In this document: positions 29,772 through 40,039 of the stretch, in pieces
How positions within the stretch are numbered: the first letter of the stretch is position 1
Layout of the letters: the number at the start of each line of letters is the position of its first letter
Origin: Blastococcus saxobsidens
GTDB taxonomy: Bacteria > Actinomycetota > Actinomycetes > Mycobacteriales > Geodermatophilaceae
Reading direction: 5' to 3'
DNA: 64,000 bases
NCBI RefSeq assembly: GCF_010682065.1
Contig: NZ_JAAGWG010000012.1
Location: 62,001 to 126,000, forward strand
The notes under the pieces: model-generated
What the model saw: the letters and a program-made list of their open reading frames with translations, nothing else
The model's database searches: none
What the model was told of the DNA's origin: nothing
Position numbers and translations under genes: made by a program

Positions 29772-29831
29772 CCCCCTTCCAGGGCCCCACCCCGAGCGTG
29801 CGAGGGGTGGGGAGGAAGGGGGTCCTTCCTC
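29772..29831 (-). promoter_or_regulatory. Alternative hairpins directly after the fasciclin gene stop
   Basis: In the minus-strand RNA, GAGGAAGG next to the stop can pair with CCTTCCTC (8 bp). The same pyrimidine stretch can pair instead with GGAAGGGGG further on, around a CCCCACCCC/GGGGTGGGG stem. The two structures exclude each other. They may simply be a double terminator. Confidence 0.6.
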
Positions 29832-30492
29832 ACATACCGACAGGCTTGAGGACCTGGTCGATGATGTAGACGGTGGCGTTGGCGGTCTGGACGTTGCCGC
29901 AGATCACCGAGGCCTCCATGCCGACGACGGTGCCGTCCATGGCGACGGAGAACTCCTCACCGGAGCCCTCGATCGTCACCTCGTCGCCGTTCAGCGTGGT
30001 GTGCGTGCCGGCCAGCTCGTCGGGCGCCAGACGGCCCTGGATGACGTGGTGGGTGAGCACGGTGGTCAGCGCCGGGGTGTCGGCCAGCAGACCCTGGAGC
30101 GCGTCGGCCGGGACCGCCTCGAACGCCGGGTTGGCCGGGGCCAGCACGGTGATGTCCTCGGCGCTGTTCAGCGTGTCGCCGAGGTTGGCGGCCTGGACGG
30201 CCGTCACCAGCGTGGACAGCAGCGGGTTGTTGCTGGCGGCGGTGGCGACCGGGTCGTCGGCCATGCCGTCGACGCTGCCTTCACCCTCGGTGGGCACGTC
30301 GGCGCAGGCCGGGCCGAAGGGGCCGTCCGCCATGGGAGCCGCGGTGGTCTCCTCGGCCATGGAGCTGCCGCCGCTGCTGCTGGAGGAGGCGGCGCCGCTG
30401 TCGGAGGTGTCGTCGGAACCACAGGCGCTGAGCGTGATGGCCAGGGTGGAGACGGCGGTGATCAGCATGCCGCGGGTCAGGGTGCGCTTCAT
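29830..30492 (-). CDS. Fasciclin-domain lipoprotein (MPT70/MPT83-like)
   Basis: A 220-residue secreted lipoprotein. Signal MKRTLTRGMLITAVSTLAITLSAC has a lipobox ending at Cys24. A Ser/Gly/acid-rich linker leads to one FAS1 domain (VATAASNNPLLSTLVTAVQAA, ITVLAPANPAFEAVPAD, HHVIQGRLAPDEL, VYIIDQVLKPV). It resembles mycobacterial MPT83/MPT70, which in that genus are under SigK-RskA control; neither regulator gene is nearby here. It follows the molybdopterin oxidoreductase on the same strand with about 136 bp between. Confidence 0.92.
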   Translation of the reverse strand: MKRTLTRGMLITAVSTLAITLSACGSDDTSDSGAASSSSSGGSSMAEETTAAPMADGPFGPACADVPTEGEGSVDGMADDPVATAASNNPLLSTLVTAVQAANLGDTLNSAEDITVLAPANPAFEAVPADALQGLLADTPALTTVLTHHVIQGRLAPDELAGTHTTLNGDEVTIEGSGEEFSVAMDGTVVGMEASVICGNVQTANATVYIIDQVLKPVGM

Positions 30493-30628
30493 GGGGTGGT
30501 GCTCCTCTGCTGTCCGTGCGACGGCGGTGTCGCGGTCGGGGTGGGGCGCCGGCCACGGGAGCGGCCGGGTGGTCGTCGCCGGCGGGCCGGGACGGGTCTG
30601 TGGGTCCGGCCCTGGGGCCGGGCAGGGA

Positions 30629-32341
30629 TCAGCGGCTGATCACCTGGATGGAGTGCCAGCCACTGGCACCGTCGGGTTTCGGGCTGGCCCGCTCCTCGGT
30701 CTGGGTCTCCCCGTCGGCGCTGGTGGCGCGGACGGTGAGCGAGTGCTGGCCGGGGGTGAAGTCGTAGGGCAGCACCCATTGGCGCCACAGGTCGGCGTCG
30801 ACCTGGGGGGAGAGCTCCGCCTCGACCCAGTCCGCGTCGTCGACCCGGACCTCGACGCGGGCGATGCCGCGCGTCTGCGCCCAGGCGACGCCGGCGATGG
30901 GGCGCCGGCCGGGCGGGAAGGCCCGCAGCGGCGCGGGGGTGTCGATGCGGGAGAAGACCTTGATCGGCGCCTGCGCCGCCCAGTCGCGCTCCACCCAGTA
31001 CGGGTCGAAGGCGTCGAACGTCGTCGCCTCGATGCGGGTGAGCCACTTGCAGGCCGAGACGTAGCCGTAGAGACCGGGGATCAGCATGCGGACCGGGAAG
31101 CCGTGCTCCACCGGGAGCGGCTCGCCGTTCATCCCGAAGGCCAGCATCGCGTCGTCGACGTCCAGGGCGGACCGGGTGGGGGTGCCGATGGTCATGCCGT
31201 CGGAGGAGGTGCAGACCAGCTGGTCGCTGCTGTCCCGGACGCCGTTCTCGCGGAGGAAGGCGCCCAGGGGCACGCCGAGCCAGCGGGCCGTGCCCGCGAG
31301 CCGGCCACCGACCTCGTTGGAGACGCAGGTGAGGGTGATGTCGCGCTCGATGAGGTCGTCCCGGCCGAGCAGGTCGTCGAGCGTGTAGGACTTCGGCGAG
31401 TCGAACATGCCGGTCAGCGTCAGCCGGTACCCCGACGGGCTGATCTGCGGCACGGTGATCGCGGTGTCCACGCGGTAGAACTCCCGGTTGTCCGTGAACA
31501 GCGGGGTCAGTCCCTCGACGTCCCGGGCGAGGTCGGCACCGGCGGGCAGGGCGGGCGCCGGGGACGCCGGCCGCGGCAGCACCAGGTCGCTGCGCTCCCC
31601 CGCGACGTCGAAGCGCTGCTGCAGCAGGCGACCGCCGCCACCGGCGACCGCGGCGACGCCGACGGCCACCCCGCTGGTGAGGAAGAAGCGACGCCGGTCC
31701 ATCCCGGCGCCCTTGCGGTCACCGGCGCCCAGGAGGTCGCGCAGCCGGCCTGCGAGGCCGTCCCGCCCGTCCGCCGAGCCGGACCCCTGCGGGTCCCCGG
31801 GAGCAGGAGCGGTCCCGGCACCGGGAGCGGCCGGGGTGGGGCGCTGCAGCGGCGCGAGCAGCGCCAGCAGGGCGACCGCCCCGGCGGCCGCGCCGACCAG
31901 GGAGGGCAGCCCGTCCAGGAGGCCACCGGCCGGCCGGGTGACGGCCGCGACGATGCCGACGACGCCGAAGAGCGCGATGCCGGCGACGCCGAGGCGCCGG
32001 CTGCGGAGGCCGACCAGCCCGATGACCAGCGCGTACACCGCGATCACGAGGAGCGTGCCGATGATCAGGACGATCTTGTCGTTCTCGCCGAAGGTCCGGA
32101 TCGCGAAGGCCTTGACCGGCTCGGGGGTCAGGGTGATCGCGGCGTCGCCGACGGCGACCACCGGGGATGAGGCGGGCCCGACGAGCGCCGCGACCAGCTC
32201 GGCGATGCCCAGCGCGACGGCGGCGGCGAGCAGGCCGGCCAGCGCGGCGAGCAGCCTGCGGGCCCCGCGGTGCGCGGTGCCGTCGCCCCCTTCGGAGGGG
32301 GTCGGCCGCGCGGCCTGCTCGGTCATGGTCACGACTGGCAT
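30629..32341 (-). CDS. Membrane-anchored molybdopterin-dependent oxidoreductase (sulfite oxidase fold)
   Basis: A 570-residue protein. Helices lie near residues 28-55, 88-112, 118-135 and 145-165; then a linker with the Tat-like sequence MDRRRFFLTSGVAVGVAAVAGGG, and then the sulfite-oxidase-type molybdopterin domain. The Mo ligand is the cysteine in DITLTCVSNEVGG; other marks are MLIPGLYGYVSACKWL and GYRLTLTGMF. The Mo-Co dimerisation domain follows (VAWAQTRGIARVEVRVDD). The active domain should face outside. ATG 32341 has an AGGCGG site; ATG 32326 is possible. Substrate unknown. It pairs with the fasciclin lipoprotein. Confidence 0.88.
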   Translation of the reverse strand: MPVVTMTEQAARPTPSEGGDGTAHRGARRLLAALAGLLAAAVALGIAELVAALVGPASSPVVAVGDAAITLTPEPVKAFAIRTFGENDKIVLIIGTLLVIAVYALVIGLVGLRSRRLGVAGIALFGVVGIVAAVTRPAGGLLDGLPSLVGAAAGAVALLALLAPLQRPTPAAPGAGTAPAPGDPQGSGSADGRDGLAGRLRDLLGAGDRKGAGMDRRRFFLTSGVAVGVAAVAGGGGRLLQQRFDVAGERSDLVLPRPASPAPALPAGADLARDVEGLTPLFTDNREFYRVDTAITVPQISPSGYRLTLTGMFDSPKSYTLDDLLGRDDLIERDITLTCVSNEVGGRLAGTARWLGVPLGAFLRENGVRDSSDQLVCTSSDGMTIGTPTRSALDVDDAMLAFGMNGEPLPVEHGFPVRMLIPGLYGYVSACKWLTRIEATTFDAFDPYWVERDWAAQAPIKVFSRIDTPAPLRAFPPGRRPIAGVAWAQTRGIARVEVRVDDADWVEAELSPQVDADLWRQWVLPYDFTPGQHSLTVRATSADGETQTEERASPKPDGASGWHSIQVISR

Positions 32342-32444
32342 TCGCCGCCTGAGCGCGATCCGGATTCACCCCGGCCGGAATTTCTTGCGGTGCCCTCCGG
32401 CGGCACCAGGGCCCGCAGCTGCACCGATCTGCCAGTCTGGGCGG

Positions 32445-32900
32445 GTGCCGGCTTCCTCCACCCCTCGTCCCGCCGACTCCGGAGCACTCCCCCAGTCACC
32501 GCCGTCGGTCCGGGTCGCCATCGCCCTGCTGTCGACGCTCGCCGTCCTGCTGCTGCTCTACGTGACGGTCACCTGGCTCGGCCGGGACGGGCTGGTCCAG
32601 GCGCTGACCGACTCCGGGCTCACCCCCGCGGAGGCCGAGCAGTTCCTGGTCATCAACACGGCCGCGCCGTTGGTGATGGGCCTGGTCTACGGGATCGCGG
32701 CCTTCGGGGTGTCCCGGCGGCGCTCCTGGGGGCGCTGGACCGGGCTGGTCGCCGCGGTGGTCCTGGCCGGGCTGGTCGCCACCACGATGCTCACCGCCGG
32801 CGGGGTCACAGTCGTGTCCCTGCTGCTGTTCGTGCTCGCCGTCGCGACGGCCACCAGCCTGCTGGCCCGGACGACCCGGGAGTGGCTGGCGGCCCGCTGA
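32445..32900 (+). CDS. Small four-helix membrane protein of unknown function
   Basis: About 151 residues from GTG 32445. After a polar Pro/Ser-rich lead there are four predicted helices: VAIALLSTLAVLLLLYVTVTW, a second beginning LVMGLVYGIAAFGVS, LVAAVVLAGLVATTML and VVSLLLFVLAVATATSLL. RRRSWGR sits between helices 2 and 3 at the likely cytoplasmic face. No family recognised. It is divergent from the molybdopterin oxidoreductase and convergent with the Gln-rich membrane protein gene, 9 nt away. Confidence 0.72.
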   Translation: MPASSTPRPADSGALPQSPPSVRVAIALLSTLAVLLLLYVTVTWLGRDGLVQALTDSGLTPAEAEQFLVINTAAPLVMGLVYGIAAFGVSRRRSWGRWTGLVAAVVLAGLVATTMLTAGGVTVVSLLLFVLAVATATSLLARTTREWLAAR

Positions 32901-32909
32901 CCCTGCCGC

Positions 32910-33704
32910 TCAGCCCTGCCCGGTGGCGTACTGCCACTTGCGGAAGCGGTACCAGTCGTTCGAGGGCTTGAGGGCCAGCAGCACCACGCCGACCAGCGTC
33001 AGCAGGATCTGGAACCAGGTCAGCGCCGTCACGAACGGCACCGGACCGCTGGAGACGGCGTTGAACGGCGCGGACAGCAGCACCAGCCCGCCCAGCACCC
33101 AGAGCACGATCCGCGCCCAGTTCCGGCCCCGCCAGGCGAACCAGACGAACAGCGCCTGGAGCAGCAGGAGGAGCACGCCGAAGGCGACCCCGAACTGGAG
33201 GCCCAGCTCGGCGAACTGCTCCACCTCCGCCTGGCTCACCCCGGCGTCGGCCGGCGTCTCGGCGAGCGTCCACTCGAGCATCTCGTCCCAGTTGAGGAAC
33301 GTGACGATGCCGCCCACGGCGCTGAGCACCAGCGAGGCGAGGAATGCGCCGACACCCGCGCGCACCGTCACCGGGCGCTCCATCGGCGTCGGGGGCTCGG
33401 GCCCCCAGCCGGGTCCGGCCGACGGCGCGCTGGGGAAGGCGTAGGGGTTCTGGCCGTGCGGCTGCCCGTAGGGGTTCTGGCCGTAGGGGTTCTGCGCCTG
33501 GGGTGGCTGCTGGCCGGGGGGCGCCCAGCCGTAGGGCGGCTGCCCCTGCGGCGGCGGGCCGGGCTGCCCGTACGGCGACTGCCCCTGCTGCTGCCCGCCG
33601 GGCTGCTGGCCCTGCGGCGCCGAGGGCCAGGCCGGCCCGTCGGGCTGCCCGCCGTGCGGTCCCTGCTGCTGGCCGTGCTGGTCGTCCTGACCCGCCGTCA
33701 TCAC
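32910..33704 (-). CDS. Membrane protein with Gln/Pro/Gly-rich N-terminal tail
   Basis: A 264-residue protein. The first 105 residues are low-complexity with repeated NPYGQ-type units and QPGPPPQGQPP, likely disordered and cytoplasmic. Four helices follow near residues 115-135, 170-192, 197-215 and 228-248, with a basic end (DWYRFRKWQYATGQG). Such tails are common in actinobacterial cell-envelope proteins, where they may help clustering. The start is ATG 33704 or 33701. No function recognised. Confidence 0.75.
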   Translation of the reverse strand: MMTAGQDDQHGQQQGPHGGQPDGPAWPSAPQGQQPGGQQQGQSPYGQPGPPPQGQPPYGWAPPGQQPPQAQNPYGQNPYGQPHGQNPYAFPSAPSAGPGWGPEPPTPMERPVTVRAGVGAFLASLVLSAVGGIVTFLNWDEMLEWTLAETPADAGVSQAEVEQFAELGLQFGVAFGVLLLLLQALFVWFAWRGRNWARIVLWVLGGLVLLSAPFNAVSSGPVPFVTALTWFQILLTLVGVVLLALKPSNDWYRFRKWQYATGQG

Positions 33705-33792
33705 GCCTCCGCTCGTCGGTCCTCGCCGCGATCATGGCGGACCCGGCCGACGTGTTCCAGCAGGGCGCGCAGCGCCACCCCATCGGGGACCA

Positions 33793-33826
33793 CGCCCTGC
33801 CGGACCCCTGGGAATCCGGCAGGGCG
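33793..33826. terminator. Terminator of clpB
   Basis: CGCCCTGCCGGA (33793-33804) pairs perfectly with TCCGGCAGGGCG (33815-33826) around a 10-nt loop, 9 nt past the clpB stop in the direction of transcription. Confidence 0.87.
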
Positions 33827-33834
33827 CGTGCGGA

Positions 33835-36417
<2,583 letters not shown>

Positions 36418-36496
36418 GCTCGGACGCACGTCCTTCCTCTGTTCCGGTGCACCGTCCATCCGTGGCCGGCGCTTCGACCCGTGCAACGACGGTCGG

Positions 36497-36517
36497 GTTG
36501 AGTCTGTTCCGCTCAAC
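36497..36517 (-). promoter_or_regulatory. HAIR element (HspR operator) upstream of clpB
   Basis: GTTGAGT-N7-GCTCAAC fits the HAIR consensus CTTGAGT-N7-ACTCAAG with the right spacing and 11 of 14 bases. It lies 80 bp upstream of the clpB ATG. The hspR gene is 4 kb away in the dnaK operon, which also has HAIR-like sites. Confidence 0.8.
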
Positions 36518-36599
36518 TCTGCCGCGTCAAGGTGGCCCACGGATGACGCCGCGGCCAACTCGTTGGGACGAGAAACCAGTGAAGTGTCGCGGTGTCACA

Positions 36600-36617
36600 G
36601 CAATTGCGCCGTAGACT
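36600..36617 (+). promoter_or_regulatory. ohrR promoter with overlapping GCAATTGC operator candidate
   Basis: A -10 box TAGACT (36612-36617) ends 6 nt before the ATG at 36624, so the transcript would be leaderless. The palindrome GCAATTGC (36600-36607) sits just upstream, where a MarR repressor would block polymerase. OhrR operators in other bacteria have CAATT/AATTG cores. Confidence 0.5.
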
Positions 36618-36623
36618 GCGGGA

Positions 36624-37076
36624 ATGACCGCTCTGCCGGCTCCGAGCGTGGCGCTCGACGACCAGCTCTGCTTCGCCCTGTACGCCGCCTCCCGCGCCGT
36701 GACGGCGCGCTATCGCCCCATGCTCGACGCCATCGGGCTCACCTACCCGCAGCACCTGGTCATGCTGCTGCTCTGGGAGACCGACAACCAGACCGTGGGG
36801 CAGCTGGGCAACCGGCTGGCCCTCGACAGCGGCACCCTCTCGCCGCTGCTCAAGCGGCTGACCGCCGCGGGGCTGGTCAGCCGCAAGCGCCGGGTCGAGG
36901 ACGAGCGGTCGGTGTCCATCGGGCTGACCGACGCCGGTCGCGCCCTGCAGGACAAGGCGATCGCCATCTCCGAGGAGATGATCGGCGCCATCGGGTTCGA
37001 CACGAGCGAGTTCGACGACCTCAAGAGCCGGCTGCGGCTGCTCACCGAGCGCGTGAACGGCGCCGCGCAGGCCTGA
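36624..37076 (+). CDS. ohrR: Organic-hydroperoxide-sensing MarR repressor OhrR
   Basis: A 150-residue MarR-family regulator. Cys16 in LDDQLCFALYAASRA is the peroxide-sensing cysteine of OhrR; the wing region is SGTLSPLLKRLTAAGLVSRKRRVEDERSV. Oxidation of this cysteine would release DNA and switch on the thiol peroxidase gene next to it (osmC, 106 bp downstream). It lacks a second C-terminal cysteine, so it may be of the one-cysteine type that forms mixed disulfides with a small thiol such as mycothiol. A likely self-operator precedes it. Confidence 0.9.
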   Translation: MTALPAPSVALDDQLCFALYAASRAVTARYRPMLDAIGLTYPQHLVMLLLWETDNQTVGQLGNRLALDSGTLSPLLKRLTAAGLVSRKRRVEDERSVSIGLTDAGRALQDKAIAISEEMIGAIGFDTSEFDDLKSRLRLLTERVNGAAQA

Positions 37077-37082
37077 CCCGGC

Positions 37083-37102
37083 CCGTCCGGCGAACCGGAC
37101 GG
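37083..37102. terminator. Hairpin between ohrR and osmC
   Basis: CCGTCCGG (37083-37090) pairs with CCGGACGG (37095-37102) around CGAA. It lies 6 nt past the ohrR stop, and could weaken readthrough into osmC or protect the ohrR 3' end. Confidence 0.6.
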
Positions 37103-37182
37103 TAGCCCGCAACCCTTCCGGGTAGGAGCTGGTCACAGGCGCCGCCCGAGCAAGGGGGCGGCCACGGCCCGGAAGAGGCAAC

Positions 37183-37620
37183 ATGCCCACTCGCAGCGCT
37201 CGCACGGCTTGGAACGGCACCCTCCAGGAGGGCTCCGGTCAGGTCGAGCTGTCCAGCTCCAAGGTCGGCACGTACGAGGTGTCCTTCCCCAAGCGCGCCG
37301 CCGACGAGGCCGGGGGGACGACGAGCCCGGAGGAACTGATCGCCGCCGCCCACTCGGCCTGCTTCGCGATGGCCCTGTCCAGCGAGATCGGCAAGGCCGG
37401 CGGCACGCCGCAGTCGCTGGAGGTCTCCGCCGACGTCACGCTCGGCCAGAAGGACGGCGCCCCGCACATCACCGGGATCGCGCTCACCGTCCGCGGTGAG
37501 GTCGAGGGCCTGGACGCCGACGGCTTCCAGGAGGCGGCCCAGAAGGCGAAGGCCGGCTGCCCGGTCAGCAAGGCGCTCACCGGCACCGAGATCACCCTGG
37601 ACGCCTCCCTGGAGCAGTGA
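37183..37620 (+). CDS. osmC: OsmC-type peroxiredoxin
   Basis: A 145-residue OsmC/Ohr-fold thiol peroxidase that reduces organic hydroperoxides. Reactive Cys60 is in AAHSACFAMAL and resolving Cys126 in AKAGCPVSKAL. The sequence (TSPEELIAAAHSACF, HITGIALTVRGEVEG) places it in the OsmC rather than the Ohr branch. Its position next to ohrR suggests hydroperoxide induction. The ATG follows a [11 protein letters not shown] site. It ends in a long bidirectional terminator. Confidence 0.92.
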   Translation: MPTRSARTAWNGTLQEGSGQVELSSSKVGTYEVSFPKRAADEAGGTTSPEELIAAAHSACFAMALSSEIGKAGGTPQSLEVSADVTLGQKDGAPHITGIALTVRGEVEGLDADGFQEAAQKAKAGCPVSKALTGTEITLDASLEQ

Positions 37621-37623
37621 GCG

Positions 37624-37692
37624 GACCCCACCCGACGACGACGGCCCGTCTCCCCCGAGGGAGACGGGCCGTCGTCGTCGGGGGGTGGGGTC
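37624..37692. terminator. Long bidirectional terminator between osmC and the MFS exporter
   Basis: A perfect 22-bp stem has arms at 37633-37654 and 37659-37680 (inner GGCCCGTCTCCC/GGGAGACGGGCC) around CCGA. GACCCCACCC/GGGTGGGGTC extends it outward with a small bulge. It fills the whole space between the two convergent stop codons. Confidence 0.9.
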
Positions 37693-39469
37693 AGCGGGCC
37701 CCGGCCCGCTCCGCCTCGGCGATCCGCTCCGCCTCGTCGGCCCGGACCGCGCCGCCGCCACGCGCCGCGTCGTCGTCGACCGGCTGCCCGGCGGACTCGG
37801 CCGCGAGGGCGGCGTCGACCCGGCTGCCCGGAGCCCGCTCGGCGGCGGCCCGCTCGTCACCGGTGGCGGTGCCGAGCGCGATCTCGCGGATCAGCAGGAT
37901 CGCCAGGACGGCGACCACCGACACGATCGCCGAGATCAGGAAGATCCGACCGGTGGCGTCGCCGTAGGAGACGCGGATCAGCTCCTGGATCGGCGCCGGG
38001 GCGCCGGACAGGTCGGCCAGGCCCACGTCGCCACCACCGGCGGCCGCGGCCTCGGCGGCCCCGGGGATCGCCACCAGCCCGTCACGGATCAGGTTCCCGA
38101 CGTGGCTGCTCAGCACCGCGCCGAGCACCGAGACGCCGATCGTGCCGCCGAGGCTCCGGAAGAAGGCGACCGCGGAGCTGGCCGCACCCAGGTCGCTGCC
38201 GGCCACGGTGTTCTGCACGGCGAGCACGAGGTTCTGCATCGTCATGCCGATGCCGACACCGAGCAGGAACAGGAAGCTGCACAGCAGGACCATGTCGGTG
38301 GCGTGGTCGATGGACGCGAGCAGCGCGAAGGCGGCCAGGACCGCGATCGAGCCGGCCACGAGGAAGATCTTCCACCGCCCGTAGCGGGTGATGAGCAGCC
38401 CGGACACGGTGGAGGAGATCAGCAGGCCGCCGACCATGGGGATGGTGAGCAGACCGGCCTCGGTGGGCGAGTAGCCGCGGGAGATCTGCAGGTACTGGCC
38501 GAGGAAGACACTGGAGCCGAACATCGCGATGCCCACCGCGACGCTGGCGATGATGGCCAGCGTGGTGGTGCGGTCGCGGAACAGCCGCAGCGGCACGATC
38601 GGCTCCGCCGCGCGGGTCTCGGTGACCAGGAAGGCCACCGTCGCCAGCGCTGCGCCGCCGAGGAACAGGGCCGTCTCCGTCGACGCCCAGGCGAAGCTGC
38701 TGCCGGCGAGCGTGACCCAGATCAGCAGGGCGGTGACGGCGGCGGTCAGCAGGGTGGCGCCGAGGTAGTCGATGCGCACGTCTCGCCTGGTCACCGGCAG
38801 GTGCAGCGTCCGCTGCAGCAGCACCAGCGCGACGACCGCGAAGGGCACCCCCACGTAGAAGCACCAGCGCCAGCCCAGCCAGCTGGTGTCCACCAGCACG
38901 CCGCCCAGCAGCGGTCCGCCGACGGTCGCGACCGCCATGACCGCGCCCATCAGACCGGCGTACCGGCCGCGCTCGCGCGGGCTGATCATCGCCGCGATGG
39001 CGATCTGCACCAGCGCCTGCAGGCCGCCGAGACCGAGCCCCTGCACCGCCCGCCAGGCGATGAGCGCCTCGACGGACTGGGAGAGCCCGGCCGCCATCGA
39101 GCCGAGGATGAAGACCACGATCGACAGCTGGATCAGCAGCTTCTTGCTGAACAGGTCGGCCAGCTTGCCCCAGATCGGGGTGGTGGCCGTGGACGTCAGC
39201 AGCGTCGCGGTGACGATCCAGGTGTACTGGCTCTGACTGCCCCGCAGATCGGTGATGATCGTGGGGAGGGCGTTGGAGACGACCGTTCCGGACAGGAACG
39301 CGACGAACATCGCCAGCAGCATCCCGGAGAGCGCCTTCAGCACCTGGTTGTGCGTCATCCTCCCCTGCTGCTCGACGGGCGCCTCGGGGACGGTGCTCTG
39401 GACGGTGCTCACGGAACTCCTGCTGGTGGGTCGTTCGGTAGGTGTGGAGGAGGCGGGCCGGGCGGTCAT
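37691..39469 (-). CDS. DHA2-family MFS multidrug exporter (14 helices)
   Basis: A 592-residue proton-driven drug efflux protein of the EmrB/QacA family. Marks are FVAFLSGTVVSNALPTI in helix 1, WGKLADLFSKK (motif A), WRAVQGLGLGGL and GPLLGGVLVD (motif C). The periplasmic loop before the last helix and the charged alanine-rich tail (about 60 residues) are typical of actinobacterial members. Its ATG overlaps the stop of the MarR gene (ATGA), so pump and regulator are made together. The palindrome upstream of marR should set its expression. Confidence 0.91.
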   Translation of the reverse strand: MTARPASSTPTERPTSRSSVSTVQSTVPEAPVEQQGRMTHNQVLKALSGMLLAMFVAFLSGTVVSNALPTIITDLRGSQSQYTWIVTATLLTSTATTPIWGKLADLFSKKLLIQLSIVVFILGSMAAGLSQSVEALIAWRAVQGLGLGGLQALVQIAIAAMISPRERGRYAGLMGAVMAVATVGGPLLGGVLVDTSWLGWRWCFYVGVPFAVVALVLLQRTLHLPVTRRDVRIDYLGATLLTAAVTALLIWVTLAGSSFAWASTETALFLGGAALATVAFLVTETRAAEPIVPLRLFRDRTTTLAIIASVAVGIAMFGSSVFLGQYLQISRGYSPTEAGLLTIPMVGGLLISSTVSGLLITRYGRWKIFLVAGSIAVLAAFALLASIDHATDMVLLCSFLFLLGVGIGMTMQNLVLAVQNTVAGSDLGAASSAVAFFRSLGGTIGVSVLGAVLSSHVGNLIRDGLVAIPGAAEAAAAGGGDVGLADLSGAPAPIQELIRVSYGDATGRIFLISAIVSVVAVLAILLIREIALGTATGDERAAAERAPGSRVDAALAAESAGQPVDDDAARGGGAVRADEAERIAEAERAGAR

Positions 39470-39948
39470 CCGGCGGCCACCGGCTGGGCGCCGCGCTGCG
39501 CGGAGCCGGCGGCGTCGATGTCGGCGACGAGGCGCTCGAGGAGGTCGGCCAGCCGGCCGGCGTCCGGCTCGTCCCAGTCGGCGAGCGCGGTCAGCGCCCA
39601 CCCGGAGCGCAGTGCCCGGGAGGTGGCCAGCGCGTCGGCCCCGTGTCCGGTGAGCTCGAAGAGCGCGGCCCGGCCGTCCCGCGGGTCGGGGTGCCGCCGC
39701 AGGTAGCCCGACCGCTCCAGCGCGGCCAGCTGTCGGCTGGCCACCGAGACGTCGATGCCGGCCCGCGCGGCCAGGGCGCTGCAGCGCAGCACCCCCTCCT
39801 GCTCGAGGGGCAGGAGCAGCGCCCAGCCGAACGACGGGAGGTCCCCGTGGAGCTGGGCGGCGGCGCGCGTGCTCAGGTGGCGACCGGCCCGGATGAGCTG
39901 GGCGACGCTGCCCATGAGGCGGTCGCGGGTGTGCGGAGCGAGTGGCAT
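39466..39948 (-). CDS. MarR-family regulator of the drug exporter
   Basis: A 160-residue winged-helix repressor. Its DNA-recognition part is RAGIDVSVASRQLAALERSGYLRRHPDPRDGRA, with a normal wing. It lies upstream of and overlaps the DHA2 exporter gene, so it is very probably the local repressor and binds the 42-bp palindrome 28 bp before its own start. The ligand is unknown but likely a pump substrate. The two cysteines (RCSALA only) give no sign of redox sensing. Confidence 0.88.
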   Translation of the reverse strand: MPLAPHTRDRLMGSVAQLIRAGRHLSTRAAAQLHGDLPSFGWALLLPLEQEGVLRCSALAARAGIDVSVASRQLAALERSGYLRRHPDPRDGRAALFELTGHGADALATSRALRSGWALTALADWDEPDAGRLADLLERLVADIDAAGSAQRGAQPVAAG

Positions 39949-39975
39949 GACGGCGTCCTACGGCTGATCAACTAA

Positions 39976-40017
39976 TTGCAGACCGCAACCATACGTCCGT
40001 ATGGTTGCGGTCTGCAA
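39976..40017. promoter_or_regulatory. 42-bp perfect palindromic operator upstream of marR-MFS
   Basis: Arms TTGCAGACCGCAACCATAC (39976-39994) and its exact reverse complement (39999-40017) flank GTCC. Each arm contains a smaller palindrome TTGC-N5-GCAA, so there are two equal dimer sites with centres about 29 bp apart. It lies 28 bp upstream of the MarR start and 23 bp past the stop of the other marR gene, for which it might also act as terminator. Confidence 0.85.
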
Positions 40018-40039
40018 CAGTCAGCCCGTGTGGGCGCGG

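Noticed and set aside
39976..40017. Perfect inverted repeat considered as transposon ends
   Set aside because: The arms are only 4 bp apart with no gene between them, and the position before marR fits an operator.
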